Source of the DNA: Amycolatopsis sp. WQ 127309
Lineage (GTDB): Bacteria; Actinomycetota; Actinomycetes; Mycobacteriales; Pseudonocardiaceae
Length of the DNA stretch: 64,000 nt
Assembly (NCBI RefSeq): GCF_023023025.1
Contig: NZ_CP095481.1
Span: forward strand, 3,410,001-3,474,000
Reading direction: 5' to 3'
Positions within the stretch are counted from its first letter, which is position 1; each line of letters opens with the position of its first letter. Made by a program: the position numbers and the translations under genes. Shown here in pieces: positions 42,563 to 54,361 of the stretch. The notes under the pieces are model-generated. The model did not search any database, was not told the DNA's origin, and saw nothing but the letters and a program-made list of their open reading frames with translations.

Positions 42563-42895
42563 TCAGGCGGGAACGAGCACGGCGGCCAGCCGGGCCAGCA
42601 CCTCGGGGTGGACGCGGTAGTAGACCCACGTCCCGCGCCGTTCGCCGGTGATCAGGCCGGCCTCCCGCAGCACCTTCAGGTGGTGCGAAATGGTCGGGCC
42701 GGTCAGGTCGAAGGCCTCGGTCAGGTCGCACACGCACGCTTCGCCGCCACCGTGGGAGGCGATCAGGGACAGCAGGCGCAGCCGCACCGGGTCGGCCATC
42801 GCCTTGAACAACGCGGACAGCTCCACGGCCTGCGGTCCGGTCAGCGGCTCGCGGACGAGCGGCGCGCAGCAGGCGATCGGAAGCTGATTCGACAC
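42563..42895 (-). CDS. arsR: ArsR-family arsenic-responsive repressor
   Basis: A 110-residue winged-helix repressor with the recognition helix in TGPTISHHLKVLREAGLI. Candidate arsenite ligands are the adjacent Cys9-Cys10 (IACCAPL) and Cys54/Cys56 (CVCDL), the set described for Corynebacterium ArsR (Cys15, Cys16, Cys55, recall). GTG 42895 fits the family start. It diverges from an ArsI-like gene with repeated elements in the gap. A Cys-x-Cys site in the DNA-binding helix is the classical inducer site. Confidence 0.9.
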   Translation of the reverse strand: MSNQLPIACCAPLVREPLTGPQAVELSALFKAMADPVRLRLLSLIASHGGGEACVCDLTEAFDLTGPTISHHLKVLREAGLITGERRGTWVYYRVHPEVLARLAAVLVPA

Positions 42896-42968
42896 CTCTC
42901 TATCTTGACGGATGTCTATCCAAGGCGCAATCCTCTGCTTAGACAATCATCTATCCAAGGAGGCAGTG
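42896..42968. promoter_or_regulatory. arsR-arsI divergent promoter with direct repeats
   Basis: TCTATCCAAGG occurs at 42915-42925 and 42950-42960, 35 bases apart; further AGACA/TCTAT pieces flank them. The second copy includes the AAGGAGG ribosome-binding site of the next gene, so a bound repressor would hide the translation start region and the promoter. Confidence 0.55.
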
Positions 42969-43370
42969 GTGTCCCGAGTACAGCTCGCTCTGCGGGTCGG
43001 CGACCTCGAAGGCTCGATCGGCTTCTACTCGAAGCTGTTCGGTACCGGCCCCGCCAAGCGCCGGCCCGGCTACGCGAACTTCGCCGTCGCCGAACCCGCG
43101 CTCAAGCTCGTCCTCCTGGAGGGCGAGCCCGGGCAGGCCACGGTCCTGGACCACCTCGGCGTCGAGGTCGAGTCCGCCGAGCAGGTCGAGTCGGCCGCCG
43201 GGCGGCTCGCCGGCGAAGGCCTCGAAACCCGGGCCGAGACCGGTACCACCTGCTGCTACGCCGTCCAGGACAAGGTTTGGGTGCACGGGCCGGGGCGGGA
43301 GCCGTGGGAGGTCTACGTCGTCAAGGTCGACGCGGGGAGCGCGGCGCCGTCCGGGGGCTGCTGCTCCTGA
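42969..43370 (+). CDS. arsI: ArsI/CadI-family VOC protein, probable C-As lyase
   Basis: A 133-residue vicinal oxygen chelate protein. It opens with RVQLALRVGDLEGSIGFYSKLFG and carries the vicinal cysteine pair Cys95-Cys96 in TTCCYAVQDKVWV, the signature that separates ArsI (demethylates trivalent methylarsenicals) and CadI from other VOC proteins. The tail GGCCS adds two more cysteines. GTG 42969 with AAGGAGG five bases upstream sets the start; GTG 42966 is in frame. Paired with arsR, it suggests local defence against organoarsenicals; no efflux pump or arsenate reductase is in the window. Confidence 0.88.
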   Translation: MSRVQLALRVGDLEGSIGFYSKLFGTGPAKRRPGYANFAVAEPALKLVLLEGEPGQATVLDHLGVEVESAEQVESAAGRLAGEGLETRAETGTTCCYAVQDKVWVHGPGREPWEVYVVKVDAGSAAPSGGCCS

Positions 43371-43582
43371 GCGGCGCCGGTGGGCGGCGGTGGGGGCGGC
43401 GGAACAAAGCCGCCGGTCAGGCGCGTTATCACCGGCAAGACGCACCCTCCTTGCGAGACTGGCACTCCCGTGGCTAGAGTGCTAATCGCACGGCCCGACA
43501 GCCCCGGCACCCGCGACGGCGGGGGTGGTAGAGCCGTAACCACAACCTGCCAACGCTTTCGACGACCGTGGAGGTCAACCCG
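43371..43582 (+). promoter_or_regulatory. groES promoter region
   Basis: About 210 bases between arsI and groES with the CIRCE element at 43459-43485. No other gene is present. GGAGG at 43570-43574 is the groES ribosome-binding site. Confidence 0.6.
43459..43485 (+). promoter_or_regulatory. CIRCE element (HrcA operator)
   Basis: CTGGCACTC-N9-GAGTGCTAA matches the CIRCE consensus TTAGCACTC-N9-GAGTGCTAA with two changes in the left arm. HrcA repressor binding here would make groES-groEL heat inducible, as established in other actinomycetes. Confidence 0.92.
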
Positions 43583-43876
43583 GTGAGCGTGAACATCAAG
43601 CCGCTCGAGGACAAGATCGTTGTCCAGACGAGTGAGGCCGAGGAGACGACCGCTTCCGGTCTCGTCATCCCCGACACCGCCAAGGAGAAGCCCCAGGAGG
43701 GCAAGGTTCTGGCCGTGGGCCCGGGCCGGATCGACGACAAGGGCAACCGCGTCCCGCTCGACGTTTCCGTCGGCGACGTCGTCATCTACTCGAAGTACGG
43801 CGGCACCGAGGTCAAGTACAACGGTGAGGACTACCTGATCCTGTCCGCCCGCGACGTGCTGGCCGTCATCAACTGA
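43583..43876 (+). CDS. groES: Co-chaperonin GroES
   Basis: Cap of the GroEL folding chamber. The 97-residue protein has the start [11 protein letters not shown], the mobile-loop segment [19 protein letters not shown] and the end [15 protein letters not shown] 43583 is set by GGAGG eight bases upstream. It precedes groEL with a 97-base gap that contains a hairpin. Confidence 0.97.
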   Translation: MSVNIKPLEDKIVVQTSEAEETTASGLVIPDTAKEKPQEGKVLAVGPGRIDDKGNRVPLDVSVGDVVIYSKYGGTEVKYNGEDYLILSARDVLAVIN

Positions 43877-43896
43877 CGTCCGCTCGCAGCGCATGA

Positions 43897-43931
43897 CGCC
43901 CCGGGCCCCGCACAAGCCGGGGAGCGGGGCG
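43897..43931 (+). other. Hairpin in the groES-groEL gap
   Basis: Two stacked stems (CGCCCCG 43897-43903 with CGGGGCG 43925-43931, and CCCCG 43906-43910 with CGGGG 43918-43922) form an interrupted hairpin. There is no T run. It may set the ratio of groES to groEL mRNA by processing or partial termination. Confidence 0.55.
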
Positions 43932-43961
43932 TTCGTGCGTTTCAGACCCACCGAAAGGTAA

Positions 43962-45587
<1,626 letters not shown>

Positions 45588-45605
45588 CGCAGTCCTGAGC
45601 ACGAG

Positions 45606-45773
45606 AGGGGCGGCATCCCGCAAGGGGTGCCGCCCCTTTCTCGTCTCGGACGGGGCCTGCTCCGCGCGCGAAAACGGGGCGGCATCCGCGAGGGATGCCG
45701 CCCCGGTCCCGTCCCGGGCAGAACTCACCCGGAAAGCACGGAGGGCGGCCACCCCACCCGGCGCCGCCCTCCG
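45606..45773. terminator. Three consecutive hairpins between groEL and whiB
   Basis: Hairpin 1 (45606-45619 with 45624-45637) ends in CCCCTTTCTC and is a good terminator. Hairpin 2 (45676-45687 with 45693-45704) repeats the same stem sequence GGGGCGGCATCC. Hairpin 3 (45739-45749 with 45763-45773) differs and can serve the leftward whiB transcript. The duplication of stem 1 in stem 2 suggests amplification of a terminator unit. Confidence 0.85.
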
Positions 45774-45787
45774 GTGTTCGTGGGCCT

Positions 45788-46090
45788 TCAGCCGCCCGAC
45801 ATGCTGAGCGTGCGCTTGTCGGCCTTGATCAAGTGTTCGCGTTCGGACTCCGAGAGCCCGCCCCAGATGCCGTAGGGCTCGTGCACCGCCAGCGCGTGGC
45901 TGCGGCACATCTCCAAAACGGGACAGCTCAGGCACACGGCTTTCGCCCTGGCCTCCCGCCGTGCCCGCGCCGGGCCGCGCTCGCCGTCCGGGTGAAAGAA
46001 GGACGCGCTGTCCATCCCCCGGCACGACCCCTCCAGCTGCCAGTCCCACATGTCGGCGTTGGGTCCTGGGAGCCTGCGCGTGTCTGCCAT
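45788..46090 (-). CDS. whiB3: WhiB3/WhiD-type iron-sulfur regulator
   Basis: A 100-residue redox-sensing transcription factor. The four [4Fe-4S] ligands are Cys23, Cys53, Cys56 and Cys62; the GIWGG turn near 75 and the following basic tail complete the family pattern. LPGPNADMWDWQLEG and CRGMDSASFFHPDGERG closely match WhiB3 of mycobacteria and WhiD of Streptomyces, which bind the primary sigma factor. ATG 46090 has GGAGG eight bases upstream; longer in-frame starts are not supported. Position next to groEL1 and sigD is the same as in M. tuberculosis. Confidence 0.94.
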   Translation of the reverse strand: MADTRRLPGPNADMWDWQLEGSCRGMDSASFFHPDGERGPARARREARAKAVCLSCPVLEMCRSHALAVHEPYGIWGGLSESEREHLIKADKRTLSMSGG

Positions 46091-46300
46091 CCTGACCGCC
46101 TCCGTCATTCGGTCGATGCCGCTAGCTGCTCTGCTGTGGTGCCGATACTCCATTCGGTGCAACGGCCGTAACGTTAGAAGCGCGCCAATAGTTGTTCAAG
46201 CGATTCGGTTCGATATCAGCCGTTAGGCATCCCCCGGATGTGTGAGCGGGGGGTTCGCCTCCGGTTGCCGACCTCGGTGGGTGCCTGGATATTGAGGCTC
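46091..46300. promoter_or_regulatory. Divergent region between whiB3 and the MerR-like gene
   Basis: About 210 bases, relatively AT-rich near 46165-46235 (AATAGTTGTTCAAGCG, TTCGATATCAGC). It must carry the whiB3 promoter. An ATG at 46238 opens the MerR frame earlier but family homology only starts after 46310. Confidence 0.35.
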
Positions 46301-47245
46301 GTGGGAGCTGGGTCGGGTACCGAAGAACCCACCCTGCCGGTGGCCTCGGTCGCCCGCCGGCTCGGGGTCGCGCCGTCCACCCTCCGAACCTGGGACCGGC
46401 GCTACGGGCTGGGCCCCAGCCGCCACACCGACGGCCGTCACCGCCGCTACGGCACCTCCGACATCGGCCGGCTCGAACTGATGCAGCGGGCCCTCCTCAG
46501 CGGCGCGTCGACGGCGGAGGCCGCGCGCTACGCCCTCGAGCAGATCCCGCGCTCCGGCTCACCGCAGCCGGAGGAGCCCGAGGAGCCTCCCGAACCCGGC
46601 ACCGCCGACGACGGTCACGAGGTCCGCTCCCGCCTGGCGCGCCGGCTGAGCACCGCCGCGCTGGCCATGGACGTCCACGCCGTGCAGCGCATGCTCGCCG
46701 ACACCGTCGCGGAGCTGGGGGTGCTGCCCGCCTGGACGGGCGTCCTCGAACCGGTCCTGTCGGCGCTGCGGGCCCGCTGGCGCGGGGCCAGCGCGGGCGC
46801 CGAGGTCGAGTACCTGCTCGCCGAGTGCGTGTACGCCGCCCTGATCCGCGCCACCCCGGTGCTCGACGAGCCGCGCAACACCCGCCCGGTGCTGCTCGGC
46901 TGCGTCCCGGAGGAGCGCGACACGATGCCGATGTACGCGCTTGCGGCGTCACTGGCCGGCCGGCGGATCGGCGCCCAGCTGTTCGGGGTCCCGCTGCCCG
47001 CGGACGTCCTGGCGGTGGCGGTCCGCCGCAGCGCGCCGGCGGCGGTGGTGCTGTGGGCCCACCGCCACGGGATGGCGGACACCCGCCTGTTCGCCCGGGT
47101 GTCGCGCGGGCGCCAGCGGAGCCGGCTGTTCGCCTGCGGCCCGGGCTGGGACCCGTCCGGGTTGCCGGACAAGGTGGAGCACCTCCCGGACCTGCAGGGC
47201 GCGGCGGACCGCATCGAGCACGTCCTGGTCGGGGTCCACCACTAA
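46301..47245 (+). CDS. MerR-type regulator with a B12-binding-like domain lacking cobalamin ligands
   Basis: About 314 residues. An N-terminal MerR winged helix (VASVARRLGVAPSTLRTWDRRYG, then RRYGTSDIGRLELM) is followed by a Pro/Glu linker and two segments with the layout of CarH/LitR light sensors: a helical bundle (VLSALRARWRGASAGAEVEYLLAECVYAAL split here) and a Rossmann-like part (PVLLGCVPEERDTMPMYALA). The histidine of the E-H pair and the D-x-H-x-x-G motif of B12 proteins are absent (AEVEYLL and ERDTMP instead). It therefore probably senses something else or works without ligand. GTG 46301 is chosen; ATG 46238 is in frame. Confidence 0.78.
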   Translation: MGAGSGTEEPTLPVASVARRLGVAPSTLRTWDRRYGLGPSRHTDGRHRRYGTSDIGRLELMQRALLSGASTAEAARYALEQIPRSGSPQPEEPEEPPEPGTADDGHEVRSRLARRLSTAALAMDVHAVQRMLADTVAELGVLPAWTGVLEPVLSALRARWRGASAGAEVEYLLAECVYAALIRATPVLDEPRNTRPVLLGCVPEERDTMPMYALAASLAGRRIGAQLFGVPLPADVLAVAVRRSAPAAVVLWAHRHGMADTRLFARVSRGRQRSRLFACGPGWDPSGLPDKVEHLPDLQGAADRIEHVLVGVHH

Positions 47246-47487
47246 CCGACCCGCGCGGAACGCCGTGAAGGGCACCTTCAGGGCGCTCAGGTCCCTGAGG
47301 GTGCCCCTCACGGCCGTGCCGAGCCCAACGCGCAGCGCGTCGTGCGCTGGTTGTGGCTCGATCCGTCCTGCGGCCATTCGGCCGATCCGTCCGCACCCCG
47401 GATCGAGCCGCGGCCCCGGGCCGGCTCGATCCGGGCCCAGCGCACTTCGATCATGTTTCTGTCGGTGGCAGGCGCTAGAAAGGACGG
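47246..47487. repeat. Hairpin repeat and GGCTCGATCCG inverted repeats
   Basis: A 22-base stem (47262-47283 with 47293-47314, two G-T pairs) begins GCCGTGAAGG and so resembles the repeats at 30957 and 40536. Next, GGCTCGATCCG occurs at 47355-47365, inverted at 47399-47409, and directly again at 47423-47433. The first is a likely terminator; the second set may be a regulator site for the next gene. AAAGGACGG precedes the GTG at 47488. Confidence 0.75.
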
Positions 47488-48342
47488 GTGCACGAACCCG
47501 CCCTCCGCGCCGCGGCCTTCGGCAGTGACCCGCGGCCCGACCCCGCCGTCCTGCGCGGTACCGGGCCGCCACGCGCCCGCCTGCTCGCCGCCGTCGTCCT
47601 GGGCGCCCAGGGGCGGTACGCGGCCGCCGCGGCGCTCCTGGACCCCCTGCGTGCCGCGGGCGACCCCTTGCTCGGCTCCCTGGCCGCCAGCACCCTCGCG
47701 GCGCACCGGCGGCAGCTGGGCGGCCACGCCCGGGCCCGCGCACTCGACGGCGAGGCCTTCGCGCGGGCGGCGGCCCTGCGCGGCGACCCCGACCCGGATG
47801 GCCTCGACCCCGCCGGGGCCCGGGCGGACGCGCTGCTCGGGCTGGCCGCCGACAACCTCGCCCTGGGCCGGCTGAGCGCCGCGCGGCGGCTGGCCGCGCG
47901 GGCCGCGGCGCAGGACGCCGGGTGGCGGGCCGAGGTCCGCGGTGGCTGGGTCGGCGCCGAGATCGAGCTCGCCGCAGGTCAGGGTGCCGCCGCCGTGGCG
48001 CCCGCCGAGCGCGCGTTCGAAACCGCCGTCGCCCGTGGTGCCCGCCGCCACGCGACCAAATCCGGCATCGTGCTGGCCGTGGCCCTGCGGGCGGCCGGAG
48101 CTCCCGATCACCGGAACATTTCGGACGCTCTCGTCGGAAAGGCAATGGCGGCCGCCGAAGAATGCGAATTGCTTTCACTTTTGTGGCCCGCCGCCCTCGT
48201 CGCGGCCGACCTGCGCCCAGGACACGCCGAGGAGTATCGATTCAGAGTCGCCGAGGTGTTGCACGCAGTGTTACGAAGCGCAGATCCTTGCGGGAGGAGG
48301 ATCGCGGGGGAATCGCCATGGGTCCCCGCCCCGGGTGGTTGA
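47488..48342 (+). CDS. Alanine-rich helical-repeat protein (Rv3415c-like)
   Basis: A 284-residue, Ala/Arg-rich cytosolic protein with repeated helix pairs of TPR character (ARLLAAVVLGAQGRYAAAAA, ADALLGLAADNLALGRLSAA, each starting a pair). No catalytic motif is seen. It occupies the place of M. tuberculosis Rv3415c, between whiB3 and sigD, so a role in the same developmental or stress circuit is possible. The 3' part (from about 48100) is less GC-rich than the start. Function unknown. Confidence 0.75.
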   Translation: MHEPALRAAAFGSDPRPDPAVLRGTGPPRARLLAAVVLGAQGRYAAAAALLDPLRAAGDPLLGSLAASTLAAHRRQLGGHARARALDGEAFARAAALRGDPDPDGLDPAGARADALLGLAADNLALGRLSAARRLAARAAAQDAGWRAEVRGGWVGAEIELAAGQGAAAVAPAERAFETAVARGARRHATKSGIVLAVALRAAGAPDHRNISDALVGKAMAAAEECELLSLLWPAALVAADLRPGHAEEYRFRVAEVLHAVLRSADPCGRRIAGESPWVPAPGG

Positions 48343-48473
48343 GCCGTCGGAATGGGGTGTTCCGGCATCCGGGCTAAGAAGTTTCAAAAAAAGCCACCGG
48401 ATCGTGTCAAGGTTCGGGCTAAAGCGTCCGATAGGGGAAGTGGAATGTCACCCGGCTGCAGGAAGGAAACCCC
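48343..48473 (+). promoter_or_regulatory. bldM upstream region with a WhiG/sigma-28-like promoter
   Basis: TCAA at 48407-48410 and TCCGATAG at 48427-48434, spaced by 16 bases, resemble the sigma-28/WhiG pattern (TAAA-N15-GCCGATAA), with two mismatches in the -10 part and one in the -35 part. Streptomyces bldM belongs to the developmental cascade, so this is plausible but weak. AGGAAGGAAA at 48461-48470 is the ribosome-binding site. Confidence 0.4.
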
Positions 48474-49070
48474 GTGACGACGGTCTTGATCTGCGACGAC
48501 CGACGCAGTGTCCGTGAAGGGCTCACCCGAGTGATGTCCGCGGTCCCTGGGGTCAGTCGCATCGACTGCGTAGCGCACGGTGACGAGCTGCTGGCCCGGT
48601 ACTCCCGTCAGCCCGTCGACGTCGTGCTGGTCGGGACGCAACGCGCGGTCCCGACAGGTGTCGAAGCCACCCGGCGGCTCGTCTCCGCGAACCCCCAGGC
48701 GAACGTCATCGTGTTCGGCGCCCCCGACGACGCCGGCAGCATCGCTGCCGCCATCGCCGGTGGTGCCCGCGGCTACCTCCGCTGGGACGCGTCCCGGCCG
48801 GAGCTGGTCGCCGCACTGGCCCACACCCTCGCGAGCACCTCGGTGCCCGCGCCCCGTCAGCCGTCCGACCCGGGCGTCCAGCTGACCGAGCGCGAGCTTC
48901 AGGTGCTCCGCGGGATGAGCCAGGGCAAGAGCAACGGCCAGATCGGCCGCGAGCTGTACCTGTCCGAGGACACGGTCAAGACCCACGCCCGGCGGCTGTT
49001 CCGCAAGCTCGGCGTGCGCGACCGCGCGCAGGCCGTGGCTCACGGCTTCCGCCGCGGCCTGGTCAGCTGA
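48474..49070 (+). CDS. bldM: BldM-type atypical response regulator
   Basis: A 198-residue receiver plus LuxR/NarL helix-turn-helix protein (LTERELQVLRGMSQGKSNGQIGRELYLSED split: HTH about 135-195). The HTH is very close to Streptomyces BldM, a master developmental activator. In the receiver, the acidic pair is present (CDD, residues 7-9), but the phosphoacceptor position is Gly54 (VVLVGTQ) instead of Asp, so phosphorylation cannot control it. Streptomyces BldM retains Asp54 but does not need it (recall). Location between whiB3/whiD and the sigma gene matches the Streptomyces arrangement. Confidence 0.9.
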   Translation: MTTVLICDDRRSVREGLTRVMSAVPGVSRIDCVAHGDELLARYSRQPVDVVLVGTQRAVPTGVEATRRLVSANPQANVIVFGAPDDAGSIAAAIAGGARGYLRWDASRPELVAALAHTLASTSVPAPRQPSDPGVQLTERELQVLRGMSQGKSNGQIGRELYLSEDTVKTHARRLFRKLGVRDRAQAVAHGFRRGLVS

Positions 49071-49467
49071 CCGTTCCGCGGCACTCTCCTCGATCCTGAC
49101 ACGGCCGGAATACAGGTGACAGCGGGCCAGGGCGACGTATCGTCCTGGCCCGTACCTGTGTGGTCCCCATCACACTCCGGCGCCCTTCGGGGCAGCCCTC
49201 GGGGCGGTCTCCCGCCCCGGCTCCCGCCCTCCGGACGGGAACTCGTACCTGTGGCCCCGGTCGCTCGTTGATTCGACGACATCGACCGTGGGCCGCAGAG
49301 GCTAATCCGTATTTTCGCGGCGCCGGCAGGCGCGGCGCGCCGGGGAGCACCGCGCGCGCCGGTCCGAGCCGGCCGCAGGTACGGTAACGGTCACCGGTCC
49401 GCGGCGCGGGCAGCCACGAGCCGGACTCTTTGCACGCCTACACGTAACACTGGGACTGTTGTCTGCG
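49071..49467 (+). promoter_or_regulatory. Gap between bldM and sigD with terminator-like hairpin
   Basis: CGGGCCAGG (49123-49131) pairs with CCTGGCCCG (49144-49152), with outer ACAGGT/ACCTGT pieces, and likely ends the bldM transcript. The rest, about 300 bases, is without a gene. GTAAC elements at 49383 and 49444 are candidate sigma-D-type -35 pieces, which would give autoregulation; this is speculative. Confidence 0.45.
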
Positions 49468-50040
49468 ATGGCCAATGTGGGGGATGGACTGGATGAACCG
49501 GTCGCCGCTGCTGTCGAGGGAGATCCCCAGGCAGTGGAGCGGCTGCTGGCTGCTATCCGTCCACTGGTAGTGCGGTATTGCCGCGCTCGGGTTGGCAGGC
49601 AGGAGCGATCGTTCGCTTCGGCGGACGACGTTGCGCAGGAGGTGTGTCTCGCGGTGCTAACGGCATTGCCTTCGTACCGTGACCAAGGGCGCCCTTTCCT
49701 GGCCTTCGTCTACGGGATCGCCCAGCACAAGGTGGCCGACGCGCACCGCGCGGCGGCTCGCAACCGCGCCGAACCGGTCGCCGAGATCCCCGACGAGGTC
49801 GAGGGTGGCGTCGGTCCCGAGCAGCGGGCGTTGCAGGGTGAGCTGAACGAGCGGATGTCCCAGTTGTTGCAGGTGCTGCCGGACAAGCAGCGGGAGATCG
49901 TGGTGCTGCGCGTGGTCGTCGGCCTGTCGGCGGAGGAGACCGCGGACGCCGTGGGGTCCACCCCCGGAGCCGTCCGCGTCGCTCAGCACCGCGCGCTCGC
50001 GCGGCTGAGAAAGGTCCTGGCCGCGGAGGAGGTGCTCTGA
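49468..50040 (+). CDS. sigD: ECF RNA polymerase sigma factor SigD
   Basis: A 190-residue group IV sigma factor with region 2 (LLAAIRPLVVRYCRARVG to DDVAQEVCLAVLTALPSYRDQG) and region 4 (LPDKQREIVVLRVVVGLSAEETADAVG). It matches M. tuberculosis SigD in sequence style and neighbours. ATG 49468 is taken; TTG 49459 is possible. The stop codon is followed directly by the anti-sigma gene start, so the pair is co-translated. Confidence 0.93.
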   Translation: MANVGDGLDEPVAAAVEGDPQAVERLLAAIRPLVVRYCRARVGRQERSFASADDVAQEVCLAVLTALPSYRDQGRPFLAFVYGIAQHKVADAHRAAARNRAEPVAEIPDEVEGGVGPEQRALQGELNERMSQLLQVLPDKQREIVVLRVVVGLSAEETADAVGSTPGAVRVAQHRALARLRKVLAAEEVL

Positions 50041-53089
<3,049 letters not shown>

Positions 53090-53278
53090 GGGAGGCGCGA
53101 GCGGTGCCCACGGCACCGCTCGCGACCTGCTCTGATTACAAGATCGCGGGTCTTCCGGCGGCAAATGCCCCCGTTCGGCCTGGGCCATAGGCCTCTTCGG
53201 CTGAACCTTCGTTACCCAGAGTGCTTACGGTAACTGGCCTATCGCCTTCCGTGGCCACCTTGGTGTGCACTGGACGCC
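53090..53278 (+). terminator. guaB2 terminator and following gap
   Basis: Perfect 13-base arms CGCGAGCGGTGCC (53096-53108) and its complement (53112-53124) with CAC loop lie seven bases after the stop. No T run follows. The rest of the gap holds TTACGGTAACTGG (53224-53236), a candidate promoter piece for the next gene. Confidence 0.7.
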
Positions 53279-53809
53279 ATGACGGCCGGCCGCTTCACGC
53301 GCTTGCTCCGCAGGGTGTTCTTCACGGCAGTCGCGCTCGTCTCGCTGTTCCTCGGCGGCGTCGTCTGTCTCATGTGCCAGGTGCTCGCGGGCCGGGACGC
53401 GCCCACCTACCGCGTCGACGGGCACGTGGCGTCCCACGAGCGGGGCGAGCTCCCGGTCGGCGGCGACGACGGCGCCGTCCGGCACACCATCGGCATCGAC
53501 GCGGCCGACGGGCGGCACTACAGCATCACCACCGTCGGGTCCGGCCTCGACCTGCCGCCGGGGCAGCCGGTCGCGCTCGACGTCTCGACCGCGGACGGCA
53601 CCATCGCCTACCTGCGGGCCGGCGGCGGCGTGCTCGACCTGCGGGCGGGCGTGATCCGGCCGGTGCTCCTGATCGTCGCGTCCCTGCTCGCACTGGGCGC
53701 GGTCTACTTCGGCGCGGTCCGGCTCAACGTCTATCCACCCATGGCGACCTGGCTGGCCCTGGCGCTGGGCGCGACCCTGTCGCCGGTCGCCGTGTTCGTC
53801 CGCGTGTAG
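53279..53809 (+). CDS. Membrane protein, first of a tandem pair
   Basis: A 176-residue protein with a membrane helix near the N terminus (about 14-36), an extracytoplasmic beta domain of about 80 residues, and two more helices (about 123-145, 153-172). The domain ends in DLPPGQPVALDVS, closely matching DMPPGEPVRLEIS in the next protein; the two genes are tandem paralogues. They separate guaB2 from guaB3, which are adjacent in mycobacteria. Function unknown. Confidence 0.75.
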   Translation: MTAGRFTRLLRRVFFTAVALVSLFLGGVVCLMCQVLAGRDAPTYRVDGHVASHERGELPVGGDDGAVRHTIGIDAADGRHYSITTVGSGLDLPPGQPVALDVSTADGTIAYLRAGGGVLDLRAGVIRPVLLIVASLLALGAVYFGAVRLNVYPPMATWLALALGATLSPVAVFVRV

Positions 53810-53811
53810 CC

Positions 53812-54285
53812 GTGGGCCGCGTGGCGACGCTCGCGACGGCGGCGCTGGTGACGATCCCCGCCGGGGCCGCCCTCTGCTTCGCGGCGTTCTGGACCGTTCA
53901 GTCGATCGGGCCGGTCGAGCGGACCGAAGCCGTCACCGTGACGCGGAGCAGCACGGGGGACAGCCACCACCTCGTCTTCCGCACGGCCGAAGGCGAGCGG
54001 TTCGAAGCCTGGAGCGCCGACGAGGGCTTCGACATGCCGCCGGGTGAGCCGGTCCGCCTGGAGATCTCCGAGGTCGGCCACCAGGTGCGGGCGGTCGAGC
54101 GCCTCGGTGAACGGGTCGCGGTCGGCTCGGGCCTGGCCCTGGTCTTCTGGGCGGTGTTGTTCGGGGGCTGGATCCAGGCCGCCGTCCTCGTCGGGACCGC
54201 CGAGCAGCGCCGGCTGGGCCTGGGGCTGGCCGGTTCCGCGGCGGGGCTCGCGGCGGGCGCGGTGCCCGTGTTCCTGCTGTTCTAA
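53812..54285 (+). CDS. Membrane protein, second of a tandem pair
   Basis: A 157-residue paralogue of the preceding protein with the same layout: N-terminal helix (about 8-28), beta domain ending DMPPGEPVRLEIS, then two helices. GTG 53812 is two bases after the previous stop, so both are co-translated; the products may form a heteromer. guaB3 starts 76 bases later with its own strong ribosome-binding site. No family name recognised. Confidence 0.72.
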   Translation: MGRVATLATAALVTIPAGAALCFAAFWTVQSIGPVERTEAVTVTRSSTGDSHHLVFRTAEGERFEAWSADEGFDMPPGEPVRLEISEVGHQVRAVERLGERVAVGSGLALVFWAVLFGGWIQAAVLVGTAEQRRLGLGLAGSAAGLAAGAVPVFLLF

Positions 54286-54361
54286 CCCCCGTGCGCGGGT
54301 CACCCACACGGACTGGCGACAATGGGGCACGGCAGATTGTCGTCGTCGGAGGAGGCTTCAC

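Noticed and set aside
53125..53215. tRNA-like segment after guaB2
   Set aside because: No clover-leaf with T-loop GTTCRANYC could be formed; no tRNA gene was found elsewhere in the window either.
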